In this document: positions 15,174-24,797 of the stretch, piece by piece
Position numbering within the stretch: the stretch's first letter is position 1
Layout: the number at the start of each line of letters is the position of its first letter
Source: Clostridiales bacterium mt11
GTDB taxonomy: Bacteria; Bacillota; Clostridia; Tissierellales; Tepidimicrobiaceae
Length of the DNA: 64,000 nt
NCBI GenBank assembly: GCA_001282665.1
Contig: LN874945.1
Location: forward strand, 186,001 to 250,000
Direction: 5' to 3'
Translations under genes and position numbers: made by a program
The notes under the pieces: model-generated
Databases searched by the model: none
Seen by the model: the letters and a program-made list of their open reading frames with translations, nothing else
Told to the model about the DNA's origin: nothing

Positions 15174-15850
15174 ACAATCACCCCATTGGTTCTTTAAACT
15201 TAGACATTTAATATTTATATGCTATAAAAAAACATAAAATGACTTAGTCTAATTGGGGCAAAGTTATCACCTATGCAAGTGGAAGGACTCCGATGACTTG
15301 CATATTTCAGGTTTTTGAGGTTTTACCATTTAGATTTTATGGAGTGGGAGTGTGGACGTTGAATATAGAGATCATCGACTACTTAGTATATTTTGCATGG
15401 AATATTTTAGATTTATTTAGTATTATTCGCTACCTGAGCCGCTTGTATGGCAAACGGAAAAATAATAAAATGATTTTTCTTACAGTTAGAGTACTTATCA
15501 TTCTATTTACCATAGTTTCTATGAATTCAGATAAAATTATATAAACCTAACAGCCATTATAAACATGAGTCTTTTCATCTTGCCATTCTATTCTAATAAT
15601 ATTCAAGACAAAGTACTATTCAATCTTATCCTATTAACTATTGCTGGGTTTTGGAAGAGAGTATCTATTCTCCCCGATATGGAAAGTAGTTTTGGATTTT
15701 TCCACTAATAGCAATTTATTTAGTTCTATTTAATTTTGTTGGCAAGAGAAGATTTTAAAAAATGGATTTATAATCTGATACTAATTGTTATAAGTCAAGT
15801 ACTCTAGTAAAATAAAAAAAGTCATTCTGTATTAGCTTCAATTGACTATG
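15174..15850. other. 677-base gap without a convincing gene
   Basis: A plus-strand frame at 15293-15544 (83 residues, hydrophobic, RYLSRLYGKR and a terminal membrane-like stretch) and a second short frame near 15562-15708 look like fragments of a membrane protein gene, but neither has a ribosome site or a recognisable family. A 9-bp inverted repeat (15272-15280 with 15296-15304) precedes the first. I read it as decayed DNA. Confidence 0.5.
15819..15850 (-). terminator. Weak terminator after the YbjQ-family gene
   Basis: On the minus strand TAGTCA and TGACT pair across about 18 bases and are followed by a T7 run (TTTTTTTATTTT). The stem is short, so confidence is limited. Confidence 0.45.
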
Positions 15851-16171
15851 CTATTCTATTACTACAGCTGTTCCTGAAGCTGTAACCATTAGCATATTTC
15901 CACCTTCGCCTAATACTTCATAATCAACATCTACACCTACTACAGCATTTGCACCCATTTGCATGGCTCTATTTTCCATTTCTCTAATAGCAGCTTCTCT
16001 AGCTTCTATTAGTTCTCCTTCATATGAGCCAGATCTACCTCCAAAAAAGTTGGTTAAACTAGCAGCAAAATCTTTAATAAAGTCTACACCCGATACTATT
16101 TCACCAAAGACAATTCCTTTATACTCTGTAATCCTTCTCCCTTCAATAGTTGGAGTTGTTGTACTTATCAT
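15851..16171 (-). CDS. YbjQ/UPF0145 family protein
   Basis: This 106-residue protein carries the family features: [18 protein letters not shown] near the N-terminus, a helical middle with [19 protein letters not shown], and a strand-rich end ([24 protein letters not shown]). YbjQ proteins form small pentamers of unsettled function. GAGGAGGGCTTTAAT on the minus strand precedes the ATG. It stands alone, divergent from the opp operon. Confidence 0.9.
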   Translation of the reverse strand: MISTTTPTIEGRRITEYKGIVFGEIVSGVDFIKDFAASLTNFFGGRSGSYEGELIEAREAAIREMENRAMQMGANAVVGVDVDYEVLGEGGNMLMVTASGTAVVIE

Positions 16172-16726
16172 ATTAAAGCCCTCCTCTTTATTTGAATATA
16201 TCGATAAACTATATCTAAATCACCATTTATTTTATTATAATATACCCTATAAGATGTCTACTTAGACAAAAATTAAGTATAATTAATTATTCTAAATGAT
16301 TTTTCTATCTTTGTTTATGTGAAATATTGTTTTTAGAGTTTAACCCTTTTATATTTCCTTTTATAAATTTAGCAATTCTTCCTATTGTCACATTATTTAC
16401 ATAATATTGCAAGAATCAATACCAAAAAAACCTTATTTTAGAAAAATGAGTGTTTTCACATTATGCTAAATATTCTTGCGATTATAATTAATTTGTAGTA
16501 AAATAAATAACAAGGAGTTATATTATGGTTCTATTTAAAATTTATTCACGTAAAAATTATATTAAGTGAATTAGAAATGATAATAGTACTTTCTCCACAA
16601 CATTAGTAGTAACAAATAGATAAACCCCATATGTTCTATGGGGAAGTTTTATAAGCTTTTTCAATTAAAGTATAGCTTATTTGTTATATTTTAAGCGAAA
16701 TACTAAATTTAAAGGGGGAGTATTAA
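16172..16726. other. 555-base regulatory gap upstream of the opp operon
   Basis: Very AT-rich. It contains a direct repeat TCACATTAT (16388-16396, 16456-16464), an inverted pair GCAAGAAT/ATTCTTGC (16409-16416, 16472-16479), a TATAAT at 16483-16488 without a good -35 box, a possible leader peptide at 16525-16569 and a hairpin at 16625-16643. Nothing here encodes a recognisable protein. Confidence 0.6.
16525..16569 (+). CDS. Possible 14-residue leader peptide upstream of oppA
   Basis: MVLFKIYSRKNYIK is preceded by AAGGAG (16512-16517) with 7-base spacing, and a hairpin CCCCAT/ATGGGG (16625-16643) followed by TTTT lies downstream before oppA. The peptide has no run of a single amino acid that would suggest classical attenuation. 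It may be a chance ORF. Confidence 0.3.
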   Translation: MVLFKIYSRKNYIK

Positions 16727-18343
16727 ATGAAGAAAAAGAGCATATTACTTTTAAGTATGGCTCTTGTGGTAGTACTACTGTTTACAGGTTGTTCTACTAC
16801 AACCAGCAAAGGAGAAAAAAAGATTCTTCGTTCTAACAACAGTAGTGAGCCAGGCTCGCTAGACCCAGCATTAGCACAAGGAACACATGAGTCATGGGTT
16901 TTAGAGAATGTTTTTGAAGGTCTTATGACATTTGATGAAAAAGGTGAATTGGTTGAAGGTATGGCTGAGGATTACAAAATTTCAGATGATGGATTAACTT
17001 ATACTTTTACTATTAGAGATGGAGCCAAATGGTCTAATGGTGATCCAGTAACAGCAGAGGACTTTGAATTTACTTGGAAAAGAGCTTTAGACCCTGAAAT
17101 GGCCGCAGATTATGCTACTATACTCTACTATATTAAAGGTGGAGAAGCCTATAATACAGGAGAAGGTAGTAGAGACGATGTGCAAGTTAAGGCTTTAGAT
17201 GAGAAAACTTTAGAAGTAACACTGGAATTCCCTACAGCATATTTCCTAGAATTAACTGCATTCTATACTTATTTTCCAGTAAATAAAAAAGTAGTAGAAG
17301 CAAATCCAGATTGGGCAAAGAAGCCAGATACTCATATTTCCAATGGACCATTTAAATTAGTTAAATGGGAGCATAATGCTAAATTAGTTTTAGAGAAGAA
17401 TGATCTGTACTATAATGCGAATAAAATTAAATTAGATGGTATTGATCTAGACATTATAGAAGATCAAAATACAGCTTGGCAAAAATACGACGGAGGAGAA
17501 TATGATCTTCTAGTAGATATTCCAACGTCAGTAGTTAATCAACTTCAAACAGAAGGAAATAAAGAATTAAGTATAGGTCCTCAAGTAGGAACTTATTATT
17601 ACAATATGAATCCAGATGTTAAACCACTTAACAATGTAAAGGTAAGAAAGGCTTTATCTATGGCACTTGATAGAGATACCATAGTTAAAGATATAACACA
17701 AGGTGGACAAATAGCAGCTGAGGGTGTAGTTCCTTATGGATTGATGGATGAAAACGGTAAAGAATTTAGAAATGGGGTAGGTAGTTTAATCGAGTATAAT
17801 CCAGAAAAAGCTAAGGAATTATTAGAAGAAGGTTTAGAGGAAGAAGGTATGACTATACAAGATTTCAATAATGCTAAGCTAGTCATCCTTTACAACACTT
17901 CAGAATCGCATAAAAAGATAGCTCAAGCTGTTCAGGAGATGTGGAGAACTAAATTAGGTGTTGAAGTAGGTGTTGAAAACGTAGAGTTCCAGGTAAAATT
18001 AGATAGAGAGAAAGCAGGAGATTATGATATTTCAAGAGGTGGATGGATAGGAGACTTTATGGATCCTATGACTATGCTTGAATTATGGTGGTCAGAAAGT
18101 GCGTTTAATGATGTTAACTATAATAATCCAAAATACGATAAATTACTATTAGAAGCAAAGTCCACAATGGATCAAAAGGTTCGTATGGAAAATTTCAGAG
18201 AAGCTGAAAAGATGCTTATGGAAGATATGCCAATACTCTCAGTATATTTCTATACTCAACCTTATGTTACAAAGCCAAATGTGGAAGGTATAGTTAAAGT
18301 TCCTATAAGATACCCAGTAATAACTTATGCTGACATAAAGTAA
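16727..18343 (+). CDS. oppA: Oligopeptide-binding lipoprotein OppA
   Basis: A 538-residue extracellular solute-binding protein of family 5. The lipoprotein signal ends in a lipobox (LLFTGCS, Cys22). Family landmarks are RSNNSSEPGSLDPALAQ near the N-terminus, LTYTFTIRDGAKWSNGDPVTAEDF and a C-terminal lobe with ILSVYFYTQPYV. It should deliver peptides to the OppBC permease encoded just downstream. An 11-bp hairpin between oppA and oppB probably keeps oppA mRNA more abundant than the rest, as is usual for binding-protein genes. AAAGGGGGAG precedes the ATG. Confidence 0.93.
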   Translation: MKKKSILLLSMALVVVLLFTGCSTTTSKGEKKILRSNNSSEPGSLDPALAQGTHESWVLENVFEGLMTFDEKGELVEGMAEDYKISDDGLTYTFTIRDGAKWSNGDPVTAEDFEFTWKRALDPEMAADYATILYYIKGGEAYNTGEGSRDDVQVKALDEKTLEVTLEFPTAYFLELTAFYTYFPVNKKVVEANPDWAKKPDTHISNGPFKLVKWEHNAKLVLEKNDLYYNANKIKLDGIDLDIIEDQNTAWQKYDGGEYDLLVDIPTSVVNQLQTEGNKELSIGPQVGTYYYNMNPDVKPLNNVKVRKALSMALDRDTIVKDITQGGQIAAEGVVPYGLMDENGKEFRNGVGSLIEYNPEKAKELLEEGLEEEGMTIQDFNNAKLVILYNTSESHKKIAQAVQEMWRTKLGVEVGVENVEFQVKLDREKAGDYDISRGGWIGDFMDPMTMLELWWSESAFNDVNYNNPKYDKLLLEAKSTMDQKVRMENFREAEKMLMEDMPILSVYFYTQPYVTKPNVEGIVKVPIRYPVITYADIK

Positions 18344-18356
18344 TAAATATTTTAGA

Positions 18357-18388
18357 AAACCAAGTGGTGAGTCTTAGCCACTTGGTTT
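18357..18388 (+). terminator. Intercistronic hairpin between oppA and oppB
   Basis: A perfect 11-bp stem (18357-18367 with 18378-18388) with a 10-base loop. No long T-run follows, so it is better read as a partial terminator or 3' stabiliser that raises oppA over oppBCDF. Confidence 0.65.
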
Positions 18389-18419
18389 CTATCCAATATA
18401 CAGAAAAGGGGAGGCTTGT

Positions 18420-19352
18420 ATGGGTAAATATCTTTTAAAAAGATTAGGAATGGCCATAGTTACTATATGGGCAATCATAACCATTACTTTTGTTTTAATG
18501 CATTCTGTTCCTGGTAATCCTTTTGCCAATGAAAATAAAAATATACCTGAAGTAGTATATCAAAACTTAATGAGGAAATATGGATTGGATAAACCTCTTA
18601 GTGAACAATATGTAATATATTTAAAAAATATTGCAAGAGGAAATTTTGGCGAATCCATGAAATCCAATGTAGAAACTGTAAACGAAATGATTGCGAGAGG
18701 ATTTCCCGTTTCTGCAGGTCTAGGGGCTCAGGCTCTCTTAATTGCTTTAATATTCGGTCCAGCATTAGGTGCTATTGCGGCATTACATCAAAATAAAGGA
18801 CCTGATTACCTTTCTATGATTATTTCTATAATTGGAGTTTCAGTTCCTAGTTTTGTAATGGGATCTTTTTTAATTCAATTCCTAGCCAGAAATGTGCAAT
18901 GGATACCTATAGGAGGATGGGGAGAGTGGAGACATACTATATTGCCTTCCATTGCATTGGCACTAATGCCCCTAGCCCAAATGTCTAGACTTATGCGTTC
19001 TAGTATGCTAGAAATAATGGGACAAGATTATATAAAAACTGCTAAATCTAAAGGGTTATCAAAGGCAACAGTTATTATGAAACATGCTGTTAGAAATGCA
19101 ATATTGCCTATTGTATCTATGCTAGGTACTACTGTTTCAAATCTTCTAGTAGGTAGTTTTGTTATAGAGAAGATATTCGGTATCCCTGGATTGGGAATGT
19201 TCTTCACCACTTCCATATACAATAGAGATTATACATTGATAATGGGAGTAACGGTATTTTATGCTGTTATATTGATTGCTATGTTATTGATTGTGGATAT
19301 AGCATATATGTTAATTGATCCTAAAATAAGGCTTACTGAGGAGGGACATTAA
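18420..19352 (+). CDS. oppB: Peptide ABC transporter permease OppB
   Basis: A 310-residue inner-membrane permease with the OppB N-terminus MGKYLLKRLGMAIVTIW, a periplasmic-type loop PGNPF...KYGLDKPLSEQY, and the EAA-type coupling loop (SMLEIMGQDYIKTAKSKGLSK, about residues 196-216) that contacts the ATPases. About six transmembrane helices are visible. It is co-transcribed with oppC, whose start is 1 base after its stop. Confidence 0.94.
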   Translation: MGKYLLKRLGMAIVTIWAIITITFVLMHSVPGNPFANENKNIPEVVYQNLMRKYGLDKPLSEQYVIYLKNIARGNFGESMKSNVETVNEMIARGFPVSAGLGAQALLIALIFGPALGAIAALHQNKGPDYLSMIISIIGVSVPSFVMGSFLIQFLARNVQWIPIGGWGEWRHTILPSIALALMPLAQMSRLMRSSMLEIMGQDYIKTAKSKGLSKATVIMKHAVRNAILPIVSMLGTTVSNLLVGSFVIEKIFGIPGLGMFFTTSIYNRDYTLIMGVTVFYAVILIAMLLIVDIAYMLIDPKIRLTEEGH

Positions 19353-19353
19353 A

Positions 19354-20298
19354 ATGAAAGTAGATACAATATATACTCAGGAAATGTTTAAAAAGGCTCC
19401 TCGAGAATTACGTGATACTGAAAGTATAAGACGCCCTAGCATTAAATATTGGCCAGATGTATGGCGTAGATTAAAGCAAAATAAACTGGCTATGGTAGGT
19501 CTTGTACTGCTTATAATTATGGGAATTATGTCTATTATAGGTATTCATATAAGTGAGTTTAAATATTATGAACAAAATTATGATCAAATAAATATAAGAC
19601 CTAATGGAGAATATTGGTTTGGTACAGATGAATTGGGAAGAGATTTATTTTCTAGAGCTTGGCTTGGAACTAGATATTCATTAATAATTGGACTGTTGGC
19701 TGCTTTTATTGATTTAGGTATAGGAGTTATATATGGTGGAATTGCTGGTATGTCTTCTCCACGAGTAGATGCTATTATGATGCGTATAGCAGAGGTTATC
19801 TATAGTATTCCCTATATGTTGGTAGTAGTACTTTTGTCAGTAGTATTTTCTACAGCTGGAGCAGGTACATCTATGTTTGTTTTAATCCTTGCTATGACTA
19901 TAACTGACTGGGTACCAATGGCTAATTTAGTTAGAGGTCAGGTACTTCAATTAAAAGAATCTGAGTATTCAATGGCATCTGAATCTCTAGGTGCTTCTAA
20001 TGGATGGATACTTAAGAAACATATTGTACCAAATACTATGGGACCTATTTTGGTTACCGTTACTTTAACAATTCCTAGAGCAATATTTGCAGAGGCAACT
20101 TTAGGATTTTTAGGATTAGGGTTACAGCCTCCTAAACCAAGTCTTGGAACTTTAGCTAATGATGGATTAGCTGGTATGGCAGTGGGACATTTCTATCAAA
20201 TTTTGATTCCATCCATATTAATATCTCTTATAATGTTTTCATTTAATGTATTAGGTGATGGTCTAAGAGATGCTATGGATCCAAGATTACGTAAATAG
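19354..20298 (+). CDS. oppC: Peptide ABC transporter permease OppC
   Basis: A 314-residue permease. It has a cytoplasmic N-terminal extension before the first helix (QNKLAMVGLVLLIIMGIMS), the family motif FGTDELGRDLFSRAWLGTRYS and the EAA loop (ESEYSMASESLGASNGWIL). It pairs with OppB to form the membrane channel. Downstream oppD begins 14 bases after its stop. Confidence 0.94.
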   Translation: MKVDTIYTQEMFKKAPRELRDTESIRRPSIKYWPDVWRRLKQNKLAMVGLVLLIIMGIMSIIGIHISEFKYYEQNYDQINIRPNGEYWFGTDELGRDLFSRAWLGTRYSLIIGLLAAFIDLGIGVIYGGIAGMSSPRVDAIMMRIAEVIYSIPYMLVVVLLSVVFSTAGAGTSMFVLILAMTITDWVPMANLVRGQVLQLKESEYSMASESLGASNGWILKKHIVPNTMGPILVTVTLTIPRAIFAEATLGFLGLGLQPPKPSLGTLANDGLAGMAVGHFYQILIPSILISLIMFSFNVLGDGLRDAMDPRLRK

Positions 20299-20312
20299 GG
20301 AGAGGTGAGAAA

Positions 20313-21317
20313 ATGGAAAAATTGTTAGAAGTAAAAGACTTAAAAGTATCCTTTCAAACCTTTTTTGGAGAGGTTGAAGCAGTAAGAGGTGTTAGTTTTC
20401 ATGTAAATAAAGGAGAAACAGTTGCACTAGTAGGAGAATCAGGTTGTGGGAAAAGTGTAACAGCAAGTTCCATAATGCAACTTCTTCCTATGCCACCTGC
20501 ATTCTATAAAGATGGTCAAATTTTGTTTAATGGAGAAGATATAGTTAAAAAAACTGAAAAAGAAATGCAAAGTATTCGTGGAAGCCAAATCGCTATGATA
20601 TTTCAAGATCCAATGACTTCTCTAAATCCTACTATGAAAGTTGGAAAGCAAATAGTTGAAGGTTTAATAAAACATAACAAACTAACCAAAGCTCAAGCAG
20701 AAAAGAGAGCTATAGATATGTTGGAATTAGTATCTGTACCACAGCCTGAAAAGAGAATTAGCCAATATCCTCACGAGTTTTCAGGGGGTATGCGCCAAAG
20801 GGTTATGATTGCCCTTGCAATGGTATCTAATCCTCAGTTGTTAATAGCTGATGAACCTACTACTGCCCTTGATGTAACCGTTCAAGCTCAAATACTAGAT
20901 CTCATGAAAAGTATTCAAAATAAATTAGATACATCTATTATCTTAATTACTCATGATTTAGGTGTAGTAGCTGATATAAGTGACAGGGTTATAGTAATGT
21001 ATGCTGGACAACTTCTAGAAGAAGGCACTGTAGATGAAATCTTTAAAAATCCAGGTCATCCTTATACTAGGAAACTTTTGGGTAGTGTTCCACGATTAGA
21101 TATGGATAGGCTTAAGTCCCTACATTCCATTGAAGGAACACCTCCTGATTTATATATACCACCTAAAGGCTGCCCATTTTTCGATAGATGTGATGAGGCA
21201 ATGGTCATCTGTAAGGATCATATGCCAGATAGAGAATATCACACAAATTCCCATTATAGCTGCTGTTGGCTAAACCATCCAATGGCACAAAGTGCAGTAG
21301 AAGGGAGTGAGGCGTAA
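20313..21317 (+). CDS. oppD: Peptide ABC transporter ATPase OppD
   Basis: A 334-residue ATPase with Walker [10 protein letters not shown]-loop [11 protein letters not shown], signature FSGGMRQR, Walker [13 protein letters not shown] and the oligopeptide-transporter C-terminal extension with a cysteine cluster ([16 protein letters not shown]) that in relatives binds an iron-sulfur cluster. It forms a heterodimer with OppF. Its stop overlaps the oppF start by 1 base. Confidence 0.95.
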   Translation: MEKLLEVKDLKVSFQTFFGEVEAVRGVSFHVNKGETVALVGESGCGKSVTASSIMQLLPMPPAFYKDGQILFNGEDIVKKTEKEMQSIRGSQIAMIFQDPMTSLNPTMKVGKQIVEGLIKHNKLTKAQAEKRAIDMLELVSVPQPEKRISQYPHEFSGGMRQRVMIALAMVSNPQLLIADEPTTALDVTVQAQILDLMKSIQNKLDTSIILITHDLGVVADISDRVIVMYAGQLLEEGTVDEIFKNPGHPYTRKLLGSVPRLDMDRLKSLHSIEGTPPDLYIPPKGCPFFDRCDEAMVICKDHMPDREYHTNSHYSCCWLNHPMAQSAVEGSEA

Positions 21318-22285
21318 TGGTAGAACCTTTAATTTCAGCAAGAAATATTAAAAAATATTTTAATGTAGGTAAAGGTAAATTGAAAGCAGTAGATGGTATT
21401 AGTTTCGATATATATCCTGGAGAGACCTTTGGTTTAGTGGGGGAATCAGGCTGTGGTAAATCTACAGTAGGAAGAACAATCATTAGATTATATGAACCTA
21501 CAGATGGAGAATTAATATTTGATGGAAAAAATATTTATGAATTGTCTCATAGTGAAATGCGAGAGAAACGTAGGGATTTTCAGATGATATTTCAAGATCC
21601 TTATGCTTCGCTAAACCCTAGAATGACCGTAGAGGAAATAGTAGGAGAGCCTTTGGAAATTCACCATATATATAAAAGCTATAAGGAGAGAAGTAATAGA
21701 GTAATCCAGTTGTTAAAATTAGTAGGATTAAATGAAGAACATGCACTACGTTTCCCCCATGAATTTTCAGGGGGACAGCGTCAAAGAATTGGGATTGCAA
21801 GAGCCCTTGCATTAAACCCAAAGTTTATAGTATGTGATGAACCGATTTCTGCTCTTGATGTATCAATCCAAGCTCAGGTGGTTAACTTATTAAAGGAGTT
21901 ACAAAAAAAGTTTGGGTTAACCTATTTGTTTATAGCTCATGACCTATCTATGGTTAGATATATATCCGACAGAGTTGGTGTAATGTATTTAGGTCAAATG
22001 ATGGAGTTGGCTAAATCGGAGGAACTATATATAAATCCTATTCATCCTTATACTATGGCTTTATTATCAGCTATCCCCATACCAGATCCAGATATTCAAA
22101 GAGGTAGAAAGAGAATCGTATTAGAGGGTGACGTACCAAGTCCAATTAATCCTAAAGAGGGCTGTAGATTTGTAGATAGATGCAGTCATGCTATACCTAA
22201 ATGTAATGAAATCACCCCGACATTTGAAGAGATAAAAAAAGACCATTTTATAGCCTGTCATCGAGGCAAAGAATTTGTTAAATAG
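21317..22285 (+). CDS. oppF: Peptide ABC transporter ATPase OppF
   Basis: A 322-residue ATPase with Walker [38 protein letters not shown] and Walker [12 protein letters not shown], and the C-terminal cysteine motif [15 protein letters not shown]. It is the partner of OppD and the last gene of the operon; a clear terminator follows within 10 bases. Confidence 0.95.
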   Translation: MVEPLISARNIKKYFNVGKGKLKAVDGISFDIYPGETFGLVGESGCGKSTVGRTIIRLYEPTDGELIFDGKNIYELSHSEMREKRRDFQMIFQDPYASLNPRMTVEEIVGEPLEIHHIYKSYKERSNRVIQLLKLVGLNEEHALRFPHEFSGGQRQRIGIARALALNPKFIVCDEPISALDVSIQAQVVNLLKELQKKFGLTYLFIAHDLSMVRYISDRVGVMYLGQMMELAKSEELYINPIHPYTMALLSAIPIPDPDIQRGRKRIVLEGDVPSPINPKEGCRFVDRCSHAIPKCNEITPTFEEIKKDHFIACHRGKEFVK

Positions 22286-22291
22286 AGTATA

Positions 22292-22326
22292 AAAAGACCA
22301 GCGAGAGTTGGTCTTTTATTTTTTAT
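22292..22326 (+). terminator. Intrinsic terminator of the opp operon
   Basis: A 9-bp stem AAAAGACCA (22292-22300) / TGGTCTTTT (22309-22317) with an 8-base loop, followed by ATTTTTTTAT. Confidence 0.9.
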
Positions 22327-22381
22327 AGGATAATAATAAGACAAAGAGGGGATTTTTATTATTTTAGTTAACGTTAAATCA

Positions 22382-22410
22382 TTGACAAATTAGAATAATG
22401 GAGTTATTAT
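22382..22410 (+). promoter_or_regulatory. Promoter of the ArsR/COG0523/permease operon
   Basis: A perfect TTGACA (22382-22387), a 17-base spacer and TATTAT (22405-22410). The last two bases of the -10 box are the first two of a 32-bp palindrome, the expected position for a repressor that blocks initiation. Confidence 0.82.
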
Positions 22411-22440
22411 ACTCATATACCCATATGGGCATATGAGTAT
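22409..22440. promoter_or_regulatory. 32-bp near-perfect palindromic operator
   Basis: The half-sites 22409-22424 and 22425-22440 are reverse complements at 15 of 16 positions, built around CCCATATGGG. It overlaps the -10 box and initiation region of the operon that encodes an ArsR-family repressor, so it is the probable ArsR operator. Confidence 0.75.
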
Positions 22441-22464
22441 AATATATTTTAAGGAGGTATATAT

Positions 22465-23397
22465 ATGGAAAGTAGAACTAAGTTATATTTACTTACAGGT
22501 TTTTTAGGATCGGGGAAAACAACTTTTTTAACTAATGTTCTTAATGATCTATCAGAAAATAAAGTTGCTGTTATAATGAATGAATTTGGTAAGGTAGGCA
22601 TAGATGGAACCATAATAAAAAAAGAAGGAATGGAACTTGTAGAGATAAATAGAGGCTCCATATTTTGTTCCTGTTTACAGCTTTCCTTTGTTTCTGCATT
22701 GATAGATATGGCGGATAGAAATATGGAATATGTATTTGTGGAAAGTTCAGGTTTAGCAGATCCATCAAATATAGGTGATTTTTTGGAAGCTGTAAAGGTA
22801 GCTAAAGGCGATGTATATGATTATAGTGGAGCCATTTGTATAGTAGATGGAATGAATTTCCTAGAACAGATAGAAGACATAGAAACTGTAGAAAGACAGC
22901 TTAAATTTTGCCATTTAGTAATTTTATCTAAAGTAGATTTAATAGATGATGATAGGATAGAAAAAGTTAAAGAAAAGATTAGAAATATAAATGACAAGGT
23001 AGATATAGTAGAATCTATAGATGGAAAAATAGATTATAATTTCTTAGAAAAAAATCTTTTAGAGGAAGGTTGGGTTGGAACAGAGGATACTACTAATACT
23101 CCTGAGAATAAACCAAAGACTTTAATTTTAACCTATGATGGAAAATTAACTAAAGATAAACTTACTCAATTTATAGATATTATAAAGGATGATAGCTATA
23201 GGATAAAGGGATTCTTCCAACTTGAAGATGGATGGAATCAAGTAGATGTAGTAGGTAATAGGGTGGATTATAAGTTAACTGATAAAGCTGAAGAAAGCTC
23301 ACAGCTAGTAATCATATCTAAAATAGGACCTCAAATTATAAGACCAATATTTAATGCTTGGGAAAAGATAGTTGGAAAAGAAATGAAGTTAAGATAA
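22465..23397 (+). CDS. COG0523/CobW-family G3E GTPase (metal chaperone)
   Basis: A 310-residue P-loop GTPase: Walker A GFLGSGKTTFL, the EFGKVGIDG segment, ESSGLADPSNI and the guanine-specificity motif LSKVDLID, then a CobW C-terminal domain from about residue 210. The usual CxCC metal motif of the family is altered to FCSCLQ, leaving two cysteines. G3E GTPases insert or deliver metals such as zinc, nickel or cobalt. Autoregulated expression with an ArsR repressor, a permease and a mini-thioredoxin suggests response to a thiophilic metal or metalloid, but the metal cannot be named. Confidence 0.85.
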   Translation: MESRTKLYLLTGFLGSGKTTFLTNVLNDLSENKVAVIMNEFGKVGIDGTIIKKEGMELVEINRGSIFCSCLQLSFVSALIDMADRNMEYVFVESSGLADPSNIGDFLEAVKVAKGDVYDYSGAICIVDGMNFLEQIEDIETVERQLKFCHLVILSKVDLIDDDRIEKVKEKIRNINDKVDIVESIDGKIDYNFLEKNLLEEGWVGTEDTTNTPENKPKTLILTYDGKLTKDKLTQFIDIIKDDSYRIKGFFQLEDGWNQVDVVGNRVDYKLTDKAEESSQLVIISKIGPQIIRPIFNAWEKIVGKEMKLR

Positions 23398-23413
23398 AAA
23401 GGAGAAATATAAT

Positions 23414-23761
23414 ATGGATAAACTATTAAATTATTTCAAAATACTTTCAGATGAAACGAGGCTTAGAATAATAATACTTTTATTTCGCAGGGAGTTTTGT
23501 GTATGCCAACTATGTGGAATTACTGGTATATCACAACCCAATGTATCAAAACATCTAGCAAAACTAAGGGATATGGGTTTTGTGAAGGATGAGAGAAAAG
23601 AGCAATATACCTTCTATTCTTTAAACATTGAAAACAAATTATTTGAAGATATACTCCAAAGGATAGTTGATAATTTAGAAGATTATCCAATTCTAAAAAG
23701 TGATTTAGAAAAAAGCAAAGCAGCAGAAAAGTATATTGAGTTGATGAATAGAAATAAGTAA
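23414..23761 (+). CDS. ArsR-family metal-responsive repressor
   Basis: A 115-residue winged-helix protein. It has LNYFKILSDETRLRIIILL, a CVCQLCG motif in the sensing helix that resembles the thiol metal site of ArsR/CadC relatives, and a recognition helix ITGISQPNVSKHLAKLR. It is the second gene of the operon and probably represses it at the 32-bp palindrome. The Cys pair points to a soft metal or arsenite-type ligand. Confidence 0.92.
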   Translation: MDKLLNYFKILSDETRLRIIILLFRREFCVCQLCGITGISQPNVSKHLAKLRDMGFVKDERKEQYTFYSLNIENKLFEDILQRIVDNLEDYPILKSDLEKSKAAEKYIELMNRNK

Positions 23762-23779
23762 AATATAGGTGGTGAGTTT

Positions 23780-24784
23780 GTGAATATATTTAGCTGGTTA
23801 AACGATCAATTGTTGAAAATGGAATGGCTTTGGAATCTTGTACGGATATTTATAGAAAAGGTATTTGGATTATCTATAGAAAATAGAGTGGGGGGAAGTA
23901 TCCATTTTTTCATATATGATACCATAAAGATTTTCATATTATTATCAGTGTTGATATTTATTATATCCTATATACAAAGTTATTTTCCACCGGAGAGAAC
24001 TAAAAAAATACTTGGTAGATTTAAAGGAATAAAAGGAAACATATTTGGAGCATTATTAGGTACGGTAACGCCATTTTGCAGTTGTTCTAGTATTCCAATT
24101 TTTATAGGATTTATTTCTGCAGGGTTACCCCTAGGAGTTACTTTTTCATTTTTAATATCATCACCTTTAGTGGATTTAGCCTCTTTCTTATTATTAGCCT
24201 CCTTTTTTGGAGCTAAGATAGCTATAGCTTATGTAGTTGTAGGGCTTATTCTGGCAGTTATTGGGGGGACTATTATTGATAAGCTTGGTATGGAAGAGTA
24301 TGTTGAAGATTATGTATGGGGAATACAGAATGTGGATATTGAAGCAGGAGAAATGACTAAACAAGAGAGGATATCTTTTGCTAAAGAACAGGTAAAAGAT
24401 ATAGTAAAAAGGGTTTGGATTTATATTTTAATTGGAGTTGGTATAGGTGCTGCCATTCATAACTGGATACCTCAACCAGTTATAGAAAAAATCATAGGTC
24501 AGGATAATCCTTTTGCGGTTTTAATAGCCACAATAGTTGGAATTCCTATTTATGCCGATATATTTGGAACCATACCTATAGCAGAGGCTTTAATCAAAAA
24601 AGGGGTAGGCTTAGGTACTGTACTATCCTTTATGATGGGAGTAACTACCTTATCTCTTCCATCTATTATAATGTTAAGCCAAGTAGTCAAACAAAAGCTA
24701 TTAGCTTTATTCATATTTATCGTTACCGTTGGAATAATTATTATTGGATATGCCTTTAATATATTCTCATACATTTTTGTTTAG
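23780..24784 (+). CDS. Permease of the DUF318/ArsP-like family
   Basis: A 334-residue polytopic membrane protein with about eight helices. The N-terminal half has TPFCSCSSIPIFIGFISAG, whose Cys-Ser-Cys-Ser cluster is the hallmark of the permease/ArsP family, and a repeat-like second half has GIPIYADIFGTIPIAEALI. Some members export methylated arsenicals; others are uncharacterised. It starts with GTG at 23780 behind GGTGG. Downstream is a mini-thioredoxin, a common partner of these permeases. Confidence 0.85.
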   Translation: MNIFSWLNDQLLKMEWLWNLVRIFIEKVFGLSIENRVGGSIHFFIYDTIKIFILLSVLIFIISYIQSYFPPERTKKILGRFKGIKGNIFGALLGTVTPFCSCSSIPIFIGFISAGLPLGVTFSFLISSPLVDLASFLLLASFFGAKIAIAYVVVGLILAVIGGTIIDKLGMEEYVEDYVWGIQNVDIEAGEMTKQERISFAKEQVKDIVKRVWIYILIGVGIGAAIHNWIPQPVIEKIIGQDNPFAVLIATIVGIPIYADIFGTIPIAEALIKKGVGLGTVLSFMMGVTTLSLPSIIMLSQVVKQKLLALFIFIVTVGIIIIGYAFNIFSYIFV

Positions 24785-24797
24785 GATGGTGAAAACG

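Noticed and set aside
15293..15544. 83-residue plus-strand ORF as a gene
   Set aside because: No ribosome site, no family signal and an abrupt start in an otherwise featureless gap; kept only as part of a probable decayed region.
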